Shown here: positions 23,072 through 31,301 of the stretch, piece by piece
How the letters are laid out: each line of letters opens with the position of its first letter
How positions within the stretch are numbered: position 1 is the stretch's first letter
Assembly: GCA_963827065.1 (NCBI GenBank)
Contig: CAWGZM010000014.1
Span: forward strand, 62,001-126,000
Source of the DNA: JACVRW01 sp963827065
GTDB lineage: Bacteria; Actinomycetota; Thermoleophilia; Solirubrobacterales; Thermoleophilaceae
Direction of reading: 5' to 3'
DNA: 64,000 bases
Notes under the pieces: generated by a model
What the model saw: only the letters and a program-made list of their open reading frames with translations
What the model was told of the DNA's origin: nothing
The model's database searches: none
Translations under genes and position numbers: made by a program

Positions 23072-24040
23072 ATGCCATACGCAGAACACGAGGAAGGACC
23101 CGGGCCGGTAGCGATCGAGACCGTCGCGCTCGAGAAGTCCTACGGGGACCTGCACGTCCTCGGTTGCGTCGAGATGCGCGTGCGGCGTGGAAGCGTGTTC
23201 GCGCTGCTCGGCCCGAACGGCGCCGGCAAGACGACGATGGTCCGCATCCTCGCGACGCTCAGCCGGCCCGATTCCGGCAGCGCGCGCGTGGACGGGCTCG
23301 ACGTCGAGGCCGACGTCAGCGCCGTCCGCCGCCGTATCAGCGTCACGGGCCAGTACGCGGCCCTCGACGAGCTTCAGACAGGTGAGGAGAACCTGCGCAT
23401 GCTCGGCCGACTCGCGGGGCTCGGCCGGGCGGCCGCGCGCGCTCGCGCGCGGGAGCTGCTCGAGCGCTTCGAGCTCGCAGACGCCGGCGCACGCAGGGTC
23501 GCGACCTACTCGGGCGGCATGCGCAGGCGCCTCGACCTCGCCGCGAGCCTCGTGAGCGAGCCGTCGGTGATCTTCCTGGACGAGCCCACGACCGGCCTCG
23601 ACCCGCGCAGCCGCCAGGCGATGTGGGAGGTCGTGGGCGACCTGGCGGGCTCCGGGGTGACCGTCTTCCTCACGACCCAGTACCTCGAGGAGGCGGACCG
23701 GTTGGCCGACCGGATCGCGGTCCTCCACCACGGCCGCATCGTCGCCGAGGGGCCGCCGGCCGAGCTCAAGCGGCGGGTTGCCGACCAGCGCCTGGAGCTC
23801 GTGCTCGCTGACCCGTGCGCGTTCGACGCAGCCGGGAGCGTCCTCGACGGGAGGGTGTTGACGCGCGAGCCGGAAAGCCTGCTGATCGCGGTGGCCACCG
23901 ATGGCAGCGCCTCCCACGTCCGAGCGCTGCTCGACGAGGTCGACCCGGGCGGGCGCGCGATAGAGAGCTTCGCGCTTCATAGCGCCACGCTCGATGAGGT
24001 CTTTCTGAGCCTCACCGGCGGCGGGGCCGGCGATGACTGA
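23072..24040 (+). CDS. DrrA-type ABC exporter ATPase
   Basis: A 322-residue ABC ATPase with Walker A LLGPNGAGKTT, signature YSGGMRRRLDLA, Walker B VIFLDEPTTGLDP and switch His in VFLTTQYLEEAD. The C-terminal extension ending FALHSATLDEVFLSLTG is the DrrA-specific domain of daunorubicin-resistance-type exporters. ATG 23072 is chosen since an in-frame ATG at 23045 lies inside the promoter. The ATP-binding partner of the permease that overlaps it by 8 bp; export of a lipophilic drug or lipid is likely, substrate unknown. Confidence 0.93.
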   Translation: MPYAEHEEGPGPVAIETVALEKSYGDLHVLGCVEMRVRRGSVFALLGPNGAGKTTMVRILATLSRPDSGSARVDGLDVEADVSAVRRRISVTGQYAALDELQTGEENLRMLGRLAGLGRAAARARARELLERFELADAGARRVATYSGGMRRRLDLAASLVSEPSVIFLDEPTTGLDPRSRQAMWEVVGDLAGSGVTVFLTTQYLEEADRLADRIAVLHHGRIVAEGPPAELKRRVADQRLELVLADPCAFDAAGSVLDGRVLTREPESLLIAVATDGSASHVRALLDEVDPGGRAIESFALHSATLDEVFLSLTGGGAGDD

Positions 24041-24776
24041 CACGCTGACGCTCGCAGCCCGCGACATCCGGCTGTCGCTGCGCCAGCCCGATGCCCTGAT
24101 CACCGCACTGCTCCTGCCGGTGATGCTGATGCTGCTGTTCGTCTACCTGTTCGGCGGCGCGATCGAGACCGGCACGGAGTACGTGACCTACGTGGTGCCG
24201 GGCGTGATCCTGCTGTGCGTCGGCTTCGGAGCAGCGACGACCGCCGTCAGCGTCAGCCACGACATGACCGGGCCGATCGTGGACCGGCTGCGTGCGCTCG
24301 ACGTGGGCGGGCCCGCCATCCTCGGCGGGCACGTGGCCGCGAGCGTCGCGCGCAACGCCGCCTCGACCGTTCTTGTGTTCGGCGTCGCGCTGCTGATCGG
24401 CTTCCGGCCGAGCGCCGGTGCGCTCGACTGGGTCGCGGTGTCCGGCGTGCTGCTCGCGTACGCGCTCGCGCTGTCCTGGCTCGCGGCCGCGATCGGCCTG
24501 CTCGCGAGGTCGCCCGAGGCAGCCAACGGCTTCACTTTCTTCGTCGCGTTTCTGCCGTATGCGAGCAGCGCCTTCGTGCCCGTGGACACCATGCCGTCGT
24601 GGGTCCAGGGCTTCGCCGAGCACCAGCCGGTCACGCCGGTCACGGAGACCGTGCGCGCGCTCCTGCTGGGCGGCTCGGCAGGCACGGACGCCTGGCTTGC
24701 GCTCGCCTGGTGCGCGGGGATCCTGGCCGTGTCGGTAGCGGCGTCCGGCTTCCTCGTGCGCCGGCGGACGGACTGA
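24033..24776 (+). CDS. ABC-2 type exporter permease (DrrB-like)
   Basis: A 247-residue integral membrane protein with six predicted segments (first one LLLPVMLMLLFVYLFGGA, last AGILAVSVAASGFLV), the ABC-2 layout. The central FLPYASSAFVPVDTMPSWVQ segment with the following hydrophilic VTETVRALLLG is typical of DrrB/ABC2 permeases. It overlaps the ATPase gene and must form the exporter with it, under the control of the divergent TetR protein. Confidence 0.93.
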   Translation: MTDTLTLAARDIRLSLRQPDALITALLLPVMLMLLFVYLFGGAIETGTEYVTYVVPGVILLCVGFGAATTAVSVSHDMTGPIVDRLRALDVGGPAILGGHVAASVARNAASTVLVFGVALLIGFRPSAGALDWVAVSGVLLAYALALSWLAAAIGLLARSPEAANGFTFFVAFLPYASSAFVPVDTMPSWVQGFAEHQPVTPVTETVRALLLGGSAGTDAWLALAWCAGILAVSVAASGFLVRRRTD

Positions 24777-24852
24777 ACGCCCGGCGCCGAGCTCCACCGC
24801 GAGGACGGCCCGGCCCGATAGCCTCGCCGGCTCAACGAGCAAGGAGGCTGAA

Positions 24853-25290
24853 GTGGCGCGCGTGCTGTACACCGCGGAGGCGACGGTCACCGGCGGAAGG
24901 GCCGCCGGGCACGGCCGGACCGATGACGGGAACCTGGAGGTCGACCTTCGCGTGCCGGAGGAGATGGGCGGCGACGGTGGCGGCACCAACCCGGAGCAGC
25001 TCTTCGCCGTCGGCTTCGCGTCCTGTTTCGAGAGCGCCATCGGCGTCATCGGCCGGCGCCAGAAGGCCGAGGTCGACGACGTCTCGGTCGACAGCAAGGT
25101 GAGCCTCCTGCCGACCGAGGAGCGCGGCTTCAAGCTGGCCGTCGAGCTCGCCGTGACGCTGCCGCAGGTCGAGGATGCCGAACAGGCGGCCGAGATCGTC
25201 GCGGCCGCCCACAAGGTCTGCCCCTACTCGAACGCGACGCGCGGCAACATCGACGTCGCGCTCACGGCGAACGGCCAGGCGCTGAAGTAG
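24853..25290 (+). CDS. ohr: Organic hydroperoxide resistance protein (Ohr/OsmC family)
   Basis: A 145-residue Ohr-type peroxiredoxin. The opening ARVLYTAEATVTGGRAAGH, the first active Cys in VGFASCFESAI (peroxidatic) and the second in AHKVCPYSNATRGN (resolving) define the family. It reduces fatty acid and other organic hydroperoxides, typically with lipoamide as electron donor. An AAGGAGG site is 5 nt upstream of GTG 24853. No OhrR gene is adjacent; the nearest MarR-like genes are far away. A 43-bp near-palindrome follows its stop codon. Confidence 0.94.
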   Translation: MARVLYTAEATVTGGRAAGHGRTDDGNLEVDLRVPEEMGGDGGGTNPEQLFAVGFASCFESAIGVIGRRQKAEVDDVSVDSKVSLLPTEERGFKLAVELAVTLPQVEDAEQAAEIVAAAHKVCPYSNATRGNIDVALTANGQALK

Positions 25291-25320
25291 GGCGGCAGCG
25301 AGCGAGGCCGCGGTAACCCA

Positions 25321-25363
25321 CTGTCCTGACTTTGGTGCCTATAGGACACACAAGTCAGGACAG
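25321..25363. repeat. 43-bp near-palindrome between convergent genes
   Basis: Perfect 12-bp arms CTGTCCTGACTT / AAGTCAGGACAG around a 19-nt centre that is itself nearly symmetrical (TGCCTATAGGACA). Nearly the whole 43 bp reads the same on both strands. It separates ohr from the convergent VOC gene and could be a bidirectional terminator, but the symmetrical TATA centre and lack of T-run look more like a dispersed palindromic repeat. Confidence 0.7.
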
Positions 25364-25374
25364 CACAGCGGCCC

Positions 25375-25809
25375 CTACAGCAGGCCCTTCTCGCGCAGCT
25401 CACCGACCGCCGACTCGGACTTCTCGAGCCCCTCGAGCCCCATCCCGCGCAGCACGCTCTCCGTCTTCGAGAACTGAATCGCGCCGTACTCGACCACCTG
25501 GACGCGGTTGCCCCACGGGTCGCGGAAATCGAGGCCGCGGCCGCCGAGGATCTCCGCGCCGGCCTCCTCGAGCCGGCGCCGCACCGCATCGCGGTCGTCG
25601 ACCACCAGCCCGAAGTGGCGCTCGCGGTCGGGCGCACCCGGTGATGCGCTCTCGGCGAGCACCAGGAACTGGTCGCCCATGTCGATGAACGCCATGCCGC
25701 GCACCCGACCGCGCAGCTCGAAGTCGAACACGCGGCCGTAGAAGTCGAGCGCCTCGTCCAGGTCGGTGACCTCGAGCACGAGGTGGTTGATGCCCACGAG
25801 CCGCGGCAT
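25375..25809 (-). CDS. VOC family (glyoxalase/dioxygenase-like) protein
   Basis: A 144-residue vicinal-oxygen-chelate domain: GINHLVLEVTDLDEALDFYG with a first His, RHFGLVVDD with the second, and RDPWGNRVQVVEY with the Glu metal ligand. The C-terminal extension with KTESVLRGMGLEGLEKSE is conserved in a subgroup of actinobacterial VOC proteins. Function unknown, possibly a lyase, epimerase or resistance protein. Its start, ATG 25809, is 24 bp from the divergent ccmA start. Confidence 0.8.
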   Translation of the reverse strand: MPRLVGINHLVLEVTDLDEALDFYGRVFDFELRGRVRGMAFIDMGDQFLVLAESASPGAPDRERHFGLVVDDRDAVRRRLEEAGAEILGGRGLDFRDPWGNRVQVVEYGAIQFSKTESVLRGMGLEGLEKSESAVGELREKGLL

Positions 25810-25819
25810 CGGCTCAGCA

Positions 25820-25836
25820 TAGGCTTCGCCGCCATG
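25820..25836 (+). promoter_or_regulatory. -10 box before ccmA
   Basis: TAGGCT at 25820-25825, 8 nt before ATG 25834, with no ribosome-binding site; consistent with a leaderless ccm-hem transcript. Confidence 0.4.
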
Positions 25837-26484
25837 GAACCGGCGATCGAGCTCGACGGTCTCGAGCGCCGTTACGGCGAGCGCCTCGCCCTCTCCGGCG
25901 TCACGGTCAGCGTCCCGCGCGGCGCCACGCTCGCCGTGCTCGGCGCGAACGGCGCCGGCAAGACGACCCTGCTGAGGGTGCTCGCCGGGCTGCTGCGCCC
26001 GCACGGCGGCACCGTGCGCGTGCTGGGCGCCGAGCTGCCGCGCGAGCGCTGGAAGGTGCCCGGAAAGGTCGGCTACCTCGGCCACGAGCCACTCCTCTAC
26101 CGCGAGCTGAGCGGCAGGGAGAACCTCGGCTACCACGCCGCGCTGCACGACACCGGCGCGGCGCGCGTGGAGGAAACGCTGGCCGCGGTCGGCATGGAGA
26201 AGCGCGCGGACGAGCCGGTGCGCGACCTCTCGCGCGGCATGGTCCAGCGATTGGCCGTGGCACGGGCCGTGCTGCACGAGCCCGAGCTGCTGCTGCTCGA
26301 CGAGCCGCGCGCGAGCCTCGACCCGGCCGCCGCCGAGCTGCTCGAGCCGCTGATCGGCCGGGCCTCGGGCCGCACGCGCGTGCTCGTCAGCCACGACGTC
26401 GAGGGCGCGCTCGCCGAGTCCGATCTCGCCCTCGGGCTCAGGGGCGGCCGTCCCGCCGCGCCCGATCGGGAGCTCTACAGGTGA
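25834..26484 (+). CDS. ccmA: Haem exporter ATP-binding protein CcmA
   Basis: A 216-residue ABC ATPase with Walker A LGANGAGKTT, CcmA-like signature LSRGMVQRLAVARA and Walker B LLLLDEPRASLDP. The short length and the loop GHEPLLYRELSGRENL are CcmA-specific. It powers the CcmABCD complex that releases the CcmE-bound haem in cytochrome c maturation system I. Start ATG 25834 with a -10 box 8 nt upstream. It is the first gene of a ccmABCD-hemA-hemC run. Confidence 0.93.
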   Translation: MEPAIELDGLERRYGERLALSGVTVSVPRGATLAVLGANGAGKTTLLRVLAGLLRPHGGTVRVLGAELPRERWKVPGKVGYLGHEPLLYRELSGRENLGYHAALHDTGAARVEETLAAVGMEKRADEPVRDLSRGMVQRLAVARAVLHEPELLLLDEPRASLDPAAAELLEPLIGRASGRTRVLVSHDVEGALAESDLALGLRGGRPAAPDRELYR

Positions 26485-27155
26485 TCGCCGCCGCGCGGGC
26501 GATCGCCCGCAAGGACCTGCGCATCGAGTGGCGCACGAAGGAGTCGGTGCCGGCGATGACGCTCTTCACGATCACCGTCTACGTGCTCTTCCACTTCGGG
26601 CTCGACCGCGACTCGCTCGACGGCGAGCTCGCCTCCGGGGTGCTCTGGGTGACGGTGCTGCTCGCCGCCGTCATCGGCGTGTCGCGGCTGTTCGCGGCCG
26701 AGCGCGAGCAGGGCGGAATCGAGGGGCTGCTGCTAGCACCGGTCGACCGCACCGCGCTGTTCGTCGCCAAGGCGGCGGTGCTGTTCCTCTACCTGTGCGT
26801 GGTCGAGCTCGTGGCGGTGCCGGCCTTCGCGCTGCTGCTGCTCGGCCCCGGCCTCGGGGGCGCCTTCCCCGAGCTGCTCGCGATCCTGCTGCTCGGCAAC
26901 CTCGGCATCGCGGCGGTCGGGGCGCTCGTCTCGGCGCTCGCCGCGGAGACACGCGCGCGCGAGCTGATCGTCCCCCTGCTCCTGCTGCCGCTGCTCGTCC
27001 CGCTACTCATCTCGTGCGCGCAGGCGACGGAGCCGCTGCTGCGCCAGGACGCAGGCCCCGAGGACCTCGCCCGCTGGCTGGGGCTCCTCAGTCTTTACGA
27101 TGTTGTTTTCGTGCTTGTCTCCGTAGCCGTCTTCGACTTCCTGCTCGAGGACTGA
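26481..27155 (+). CDS. ccmB: Haem exporter permease CcmB
   Basis: A 224-residue membrane protein with six segments, beginning ARAIARKDLRIEWRTKESVP, and containing FAAEREQGGIEGLLLAPVDR, a motif characteristic of CcmB. It starts on a GTG that overlaps the ccmA stop (GTGA), and its own TGA overlaps the ccmC ATG. It forms the transmembrane part of CcmABCD together with CcmC. Confidence 0.93.
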   Translation: MIAAARAIARKDLRIEWRTKESVPAMTLFTITVYVLFHFGLDRDSLDGELASGVLWVTVLLAAVIGVSRLFAAEREQGGIEGLLLAPVDRTALFVAKAAVLFLYLCVVELVAVPAFALLLLGPGLGGAFPELLAILLLGNLGIAAVGALVSALAAETRARELIVPLLLLPLLVPLLISCAQATEPLLRQDAGPEDLARWLGLLSLYDVVFVLVSVAVFDFLLED

Positions 27156-27841
27156 TGTATTCGAAGGGCCTCGTCCCGCTCGCCTGGGCCAGCGCCGTGA
27201 CGCTCACGGTGGCGTTCGCGCTCGTCTTCTTCTACGCCCCGCTCGACGCCGACCAGGGCTTCGTCCAGAAGATCTTCTACGTGCACGTGCCGATGGCGAT
27301 CGTCGCGCTCGGCGGGTTTGTGGCCGGCGGCATCATGGCCATCAAGCACCTGCGCAGCGGCGACCGCTCCTGGGACATGCGCTCCTACGTAGCCATCCAC
27401 CTGTCGATCATCCTGGGCTTCGGCGTGCTCGCCACGGGCGCGATCTGGGCCAGGGCGTCCTGGGGCCACTGGTGGGTCTGGGACGAGCCCGTGCTCGTCT
27501 CGTTCCTCGTCGTCGTGCTCCTCTACTGCGTCTACTACCCGCTGCGCTTCTCGATCGAGGACCCGGATCGCCAGGCGCGCTACTCGTCCGTGTTCGCGAT
27601 CGCCGCGGGCGCCTTCGTGCCGCTCAACTTCATCGCCGTGCGGCTCGCCGAGGCCTACACGCACCCGCGCGTGCTTTCGCAGACCGGCGGCAGCCTGCCG
27701 GGCGAGATGCGGCTCACCTTTTTGGTGGCTCTGCTCGGCATGACGCTTCTGTTTGTCACTCTCTGGAAGCTCGAGCTGACCGCCAAGAACGCATCCATGC
27801 AATTGAAGAAGCTGAGGAACCGTGCCCGCGTTGCCGCTTGA
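27155..27841 (+). CDS. ccmC: Cytochrome c maturation haem-handling protein CcmC
   Basis: A 228-residue six-segment membrane protein with the haem-handling WWD motif seen as SWGHWWVWDEP, and flanking histidines in FYVHVPMA and YTHPRV. CcmC delivers haem to CcmE. The start ATG overlaps the ccmB stop (TGATG). The last part, LELTAKNASMQLKKLRNRAR, is a basic cytoplasmic tail. Confidence 0.95.
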   Translation: MYSKGLVPLAWASAVTLTVAFALVFFYAPLDADQGFVQKIFYVHVPMAIVALGGFVAGGIMAIKHLRSGDRSWDMRSYVAIHLSIILGFGVLATGAIWARASWGHWWVWDEPVLVSFLVVVLLYCVYYPLRFSIEDPDRQARYSSVFAIAAGAFVPLNFIAVRLAEAYTHPRVLSQTGGSLPGEMRLTFLVALLGMTLLFVTLWKLELTAKNASMQLKKLRNRARVAA

Positions 27842-27977
27842 CGAAGCCGGGAAGTACGTCGCCGGCGCGTACGTCGTGTTCGTCGCGCTGATCCTCGTCT
27901 ACGTGGCGATCATCGGCGCCAAGATCGCCCGCATCGACCGCGAGATCGGCGAGCTGGCCGCGGAGGACGACGAATGA
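27822..27977 (+). CDS. ccmD: Small membrane protein CcmD-like
   Basis: A 51-residue frame from GTG 27822, overlapping the 3-prime end of ccmC by 20 bp, giving one membrane span (AGAYVVFVALILVYVAIIGA) followed by a basic-acidic tail KIARIDREIGELAAEDDE. Size, topology, and position after ccmC are those of CcmD, which stabilises the CcmABC complex and helps release holo-CcmE. Its TGA overlaps the ATG of hemA (ATGA). Confidence 0.82.
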   Translation: MPALPLDEAGKYVAGAYVVFVALILVYVAIIGAKIARIDREIGELAAEDDE

Positions 27978-29317
27978 CCGGCGAGCTGCTGGCGCTCGGC
28001 GCCAACCACAAGACGGCGCCGCTGCCGCTGCGCGAGAAGCTCGCGCTGCCCGACGGGCGCGCCTCGCGCGTGCTGGCCGAGCTCGTCGAGCACGAGGCGG
28101 TGCACGAGGCGGTCGCCATCTCGACCTGCAACCGCACCGAGCTGTACCTGATGACCGCCGACCCGGTCGAGGCGGAGAACATCGCGCTGGGGATCCTCTC
28201 GCGCCAGGCCGGGTTGCGCCTGACCGAGCTGCTCGGCGCGATCTACTCGCTGCGCGGCGAAGACGCGGTCGAGCATCTCTTCTCCGTCACCGCCGGGCTC
28301 GATTCGATGATCGTCGGCGAGGCCGAGGTCCAGGGCCAGATCAAGCGCGCCTACGAGCTCGCCCTGGTGGAGGGCGTGACCGGCCCGGTGTCCAACCGGC
28401 TCTTCCGCGACGCCCTCGCGACCGGCAAGCGCGTGCGCAGCGAGACCGGCGTGTCGCGCTCGAACGTGTCCGTGTCGTCGGTGGCGGTGCAGCTCGCGGC
28501 CGAGTTCCTCGGCAGCCTCGAGGACAAGCGGGTGCTCGTGGTCGGCGCGGGCGAGAACGCCGAGCTGACCGCTCGCGCGCTCTCGGAGCGCGGCGTCGAG
28601 GCGCTCTTCGTGGCCAACCGCCGCTACGACCGCGCGCTCGGGCTGGCGCAGCGCTTCGGCGGCCGCGCCGTGTCGTTCGACGACATGCCGAGCGAGCTCG
28701 AGAACGCCGACATCGTCGTCTGCTCGACGGGCGCGCCGCACCAGATCATGGGCCGCGCGGAGCTCGAGTTCGTCGCGGCGTCACGCATGGGCAGGCCGCT
28801 CGTGCTGCTCGACCTCGCCGTGCCGCGCGACATCGACCCCGGCGTGCGCGACTGCCCCGGGATCGCCCTCTACGACATGGACGACCTGCAGCAGGCCGTC
28901 AGCCGCAACCTCAGCGTGCGCCAGAGCGAGGCCGACGAGGCCCGCGCGCTGGTGCGCGAGGAGGTCGAGCGTTTCCGCGGCTGGCTGTCCGCGCTCGACG
29001 TCGTGCCGACCATCTCCGCGCTGCGTCGCCGCGGCGACGAGATCGTCGAGCAGGTCCTGCGCGAGAACGAGTCGGCCTGGGAGACGCTCAGCGCGGCCGA
29101 CCGCGAACGGCTCGGCGTGATGGCACGGGCCGTGGTCAACCGGCTCCTGCACGAGCCGACCCTGCGGCTCAAGGGCTCCGTCGGCGAGGGCGCCTCCTAC
29201 CGCTACGTGAACGCTCTCCACGAGCTGTTCGGCCTCGAGGCGGCCCTGGCGCCGCACGAGGAGGCGCCCGCGGCCGTCACGCCGATCGACGCCGCCCGCC
29301 GCAGCCGCGGCCGGTGA
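27974..29317 (+). CDS. hemA: Glutamyl-tRNA reductase HemA
   Basis: A 447-residue enzyme that reduces Glu-tRNA(Glu) to glutamate-1-semialdehyde, the first step of C5 tetrapyrrole synthesis. Active-site Cys is in ISTCNRTELY (Cys about 52); GEAEVQGQIKRAYE and the NADPH-binding VLVVGAGENAELTA segments are clear; the C-terminal dimerisation domain is complete. The start overlaps ccmD by 4 bp and its end overlaps hemC (GTGA), so haem synthesis is translationally linked with cytochrome c assembly genes. Confidence 0.97.
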   Translation: MTGELLALGANHKTAPLPLREKLALPDGRASRVLAELVEHEAVHEAVAISTCNRTELYLMTADPVEAENIALGILSRQAGLRLTELLGAIYSLRGEDAVEHLFSVTAGLDSMIVGEAEVQGQIKRAYELALVEGVTGPVSNRLFRDALATGKRVRSETGVSRSNVSVSSVAVQLAAEFLGSLEDKRVLVVGAGENAELTARALSERGVEALFVANRRYDRALGLAQRFGGRAVSFDDMPSELENADIVVCSTGAPHQIMGRAELEFVAASRMGRPLVLLDLAVPRDIDPGVRDCPGIALYDMDDLQQAVSRNLSVRQSEADEARALVREEVERFRGWLSALDVVPTISALRRRGDEIVEQVLRENESAWETLSAADRERLGVMARAVVNRLLHEPTLRLKGSVGEGASYRYVNALHELFGLEAALAPHEEAPAAVTPIDAARRSRGR

Positions 29318-30243
29318 CGATCCGGCTGGGGACGCGCGGCAGCGCGCTCGCCCTCGCCCAGGCACGCTGGGTGGCCGAGCGCCTCGACGGCGAGGTCGAG
29401 CTCGTCCCGATCAAGACCGCGGGCGACCGGGGTCAGGTCTTGCAATCGCGCACCTCAAGTGCGCGATTGCAAGACCTGACCCCCAACAAGGCCCGCTTTG
29501 TGAAAGAGATCGAGGAGGCGCTGCTCGCGGGCGACATCGACCTCGCGGTTCACTCCGCCAAGGACGTGCCCGGCGAGCTGCCCGACGGGCTTCGCATCGT
29601 CGGGGTGCCGCAGCGGGCCGACCCGCGTGACGCGCTCTGTGGCGCCGGCTCGCTCGGCGAGCTCGCCGAGGGCGCCGTCGTCGGTACCGCGAGCGTCCGC
29701 CGGCGCGCCGCGCTGCTCGCGCTGCGCCCCGACCTGCGCATCCACGAGCTGCGTGGAAACGTCGACACGCGGCTGCGCCGGCTCGAGGAGGGGACCTATG
29801 ACGCGATCGTGCTGGCGCGCGCCGGGCTCGCCCGGCTCGGCCGTGAGGACGACGGGGTGCCGCTCGACGAGCTGGTGCCGGCGCCGGGGCAGGGCTGCCT
29901 CGCGCTCGAGGCGCGCGCGAGCGACACGAGCGTGGCCGCCGCGGCCGGCGCGCTCACCGACACGGCCGCGCTCAGCGCCCTGACCGCCGAGCGAGCGCTT
30001 GTCGCCGCGCTCGACGCCACCTGCAACACGCCGGTGGGCGCCTACGCCGACCCGCGCGGCGACACGCTGCGGCTGACCGCGTTCGTGGGCCTGCCGGATG
30101 GATCGCACTGGATCCGCGACGAGCTCGATGGTCCGGCCGCGGATCCGGCCGCCCTCGGCGCCGAGGTCGCGGTGCGCCTGAAGGCCGCCGGCGCCGCTGA
30201 GCTGCTGGCCGCGGCCGAGCTGGTCGCCGCGGCGCCGCGATGA
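29314..30243 (+). CDS. hemC: Porphobilinogen deaminase HemC with a palindromic in-frame insert
   Basis: A 309-residue hydroxymethylbilane synthase. Conserved parts are RLGTRGSALALAQA, DLAVHSAKDVP, TASVRRRAAL, ELRGNVDTRL, and the dipyrromethane-binding Cys in LDATCNTPVGAYA (Cys about 237). The segment that normally forms the flexible lid (GD...LxxxGGKGxF in homologues) is replaced by GQVLQSRTSSARLQDLTP (about residues 40-57), which is encoded by a perfect inverted repeat at 29429-29483. Frame is kept and NKARFVKEIEEALL resumes normal similarity. The protein may be functional with an altered lid. Confidence 0.92.
   Translation: MTIRLGTRGSALALAQARWVAERLDGEVELVPIKTAGDRGQVLQSRTSSARLQDLTPNKARFVKEIEEALLAGDIDLAVHSAKDVPGELPDGLRIVGVPQRADPRDALCGAGSLGELAEGAVVGTASVRRRAALLALRPDLRIHELRGNVDTRLRRLEEGTYDAIVLARAGLARLGREDDGVPLDELVPAPGQGCLALEARASDTSVAAAAGALTDTAALSALTAERALVAALDATCNTPVGAYADPRGDTLRLTAFVGLPDGSHWIRDELDGPAADPAALGAEVAVRLKAAGAAELLAAAELVAAAPR
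29429..29483. repeat. Perfect 24-bp-arm inverted repeat inside hemC
   Basis: Left arm 29429-29452 begins GGGGTCAGGTCTTGCAAT and ends CGCGCA; after a 7-nt loop CCTCAAG the right arm 29460-29483 is its exact reverse complement, ending GACCTGACCCC. It is 55 bp long. The outer GGGGTCAGGTC / GACCTGACCCC ends recall REP-type palindromes that RAYT transposases or similar enzymes scatter in genomes. It lies wholly within a conserved coding region. Confidence 0.95.
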
Positions 30244-30284
30244 GTTTTCGCGCCGGTCCCGGTCGTACGGGACAGAGCCACTAG

Positions 30285-31301
30285 ATGGACGACCCTCCGA
30301 TGACCACCGCCGAGGCGATCCGCGACGAATCGGCGTTCGCCGAACACGTCGAGCGCCACCGCCGCGAGCTGCAGGTGCACTGCTACCGCATGACGGGCTC
30401 GCTGCAGGACTCCGAGGACCTGACGCAGGAGACCTTCCTGCGAGCGTGGCGCTCGCGCGAGAGCTTCCGCGGCGAGGCTCCTTTCCGCGCCTGGCTCTAC
30501 CGGATCGCGACGAACGCGTGCCTGGACGCGCTCAAGGCGCGCCCACGGCCTGCGCTCGAGCCGGCGCCGACCGGCGCCGGCGAGTTCGAGGTGCCCTGGC
30601 TGCAGCCCTACCCGGACGAGCTGCTCGAGGACCTCGCCGCCCCCGAGGCCGACCCGGAGGACGCGGTGGTCTCGAAGGAGACGATCGAGCTGGCGTTCAT
30701 CGTCGCGATCCAGCAGCTGACCCCGGGCCAGCGGGCCGTGCTGATCCTGCGCGAGGTGCTCGGCTGGCGCGCGAGGGACACGGCGGCGCTGCTCGACACG
30801 AGCGTCGCGTCGGTCAACAGCGCGCTGCAGCGCGCCCGCGCCGGCCTCCAGGAGTATCTGCCTCAGCGGCGGCTCGAGTGGACGGCCGACTCGGAAACGA
30901 CACGCCACGAGCGCGAGCTGCTCGACCGCTATCTCGAGGCGACCGAGAACGCCGACCCGCAGGCGATGCTCGAGACCCTGCATGAGGACCTCCGCTTCGC
31001 GATGCCGCCGCAGCCGGGCCTGTTCGTCGGCCGCAAGGTGATCGTCGAGTACTGGGCCGAGAGCTTCGATCAGGAGGGCTTCGGGCGCATGACCGGCGTT
31101 GTGACGCGGGCCAACATGCAGCCGGCGGTCGGCTGCTACCGCCAGCAGCCCGGCGAGGCCGAGTACCGCGCGATGGCGCTCGACGTGATCCGCATCGAGC
31201 AGGGTGTGATCGCCGAGATCACGACCTTTCCACCCGAGCTGTTCCCGGCCTTCGGGCTGCCCGAGGTGCTCTCAGGGCGGCCAGTACCCTCGAGAGAATG
31301 A
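30285..31301 (+). CDS. ECF sigma-70 factor with C-terminal SnoaL domain, paralogue 1
   Basis: A 338-residue sigma factor of the SigG / TIGR02960 type. Region 2 is HCYRMTGSLQDSEDLTQETF, region 4 is LTPGQRAVLILREVLGWRAR then VNSALQRAR, and the C-terminal third is a SnoaL-like NTF2 domain (RYLEATENADPQAMLETLHE). In such ECF groups the SnoaL domain replaces an anti-sigma factor as the controlling element. It begins 41 bp after hemC and overlaps the next gene by ATGA. What it controls is unknown; neighbouring VOC or tetrapyrrole genes are candidates. Confidence 0.93.
   Translation: MDDPPMTTAEAIRDESAFAEHVERHRRELQVHCYRMTGSLQDSEDLTQETFLRAWRSRESFRGEAPFRAWLYRIATNACLDALKARPRPALEPAPTGAGEFEVPWLQPYPDELLEDLAAPEADPEDAVVSKETIELAFIVAIQQLTPGQRAVLILREVLGWRARDTAALLDTSVASVNSALQRARAGLQEYLPQRRLEWTADSETTRHERELLDRYLEATENADPQAMLETLHEDLRFAMPPQPGLFVGRKVIVEYWAESFDQEGFGRMTGVVTRANMQPAVGCYRQQPGEAEYRAMALDVIRIEQGVIAEITTFPPELFPAFGLPEVLSGRPVPSRE

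Noticed and set aside
22271..24103. 610-codon minus-strand extension of the TetR gene
   Set aside because: Only the last 248 codons are TetR-like; the upstream part is antisense to the DrrA-type ATPase and crosses the promoter and operator.
29314..30243. hemC as a pseudogene because of the insert
   Set aside because: The frame is intact, the catalytic Cys and downstream motifs are conserved, and it is coupled to hemA; a functional protein with an altered lid is more likely.
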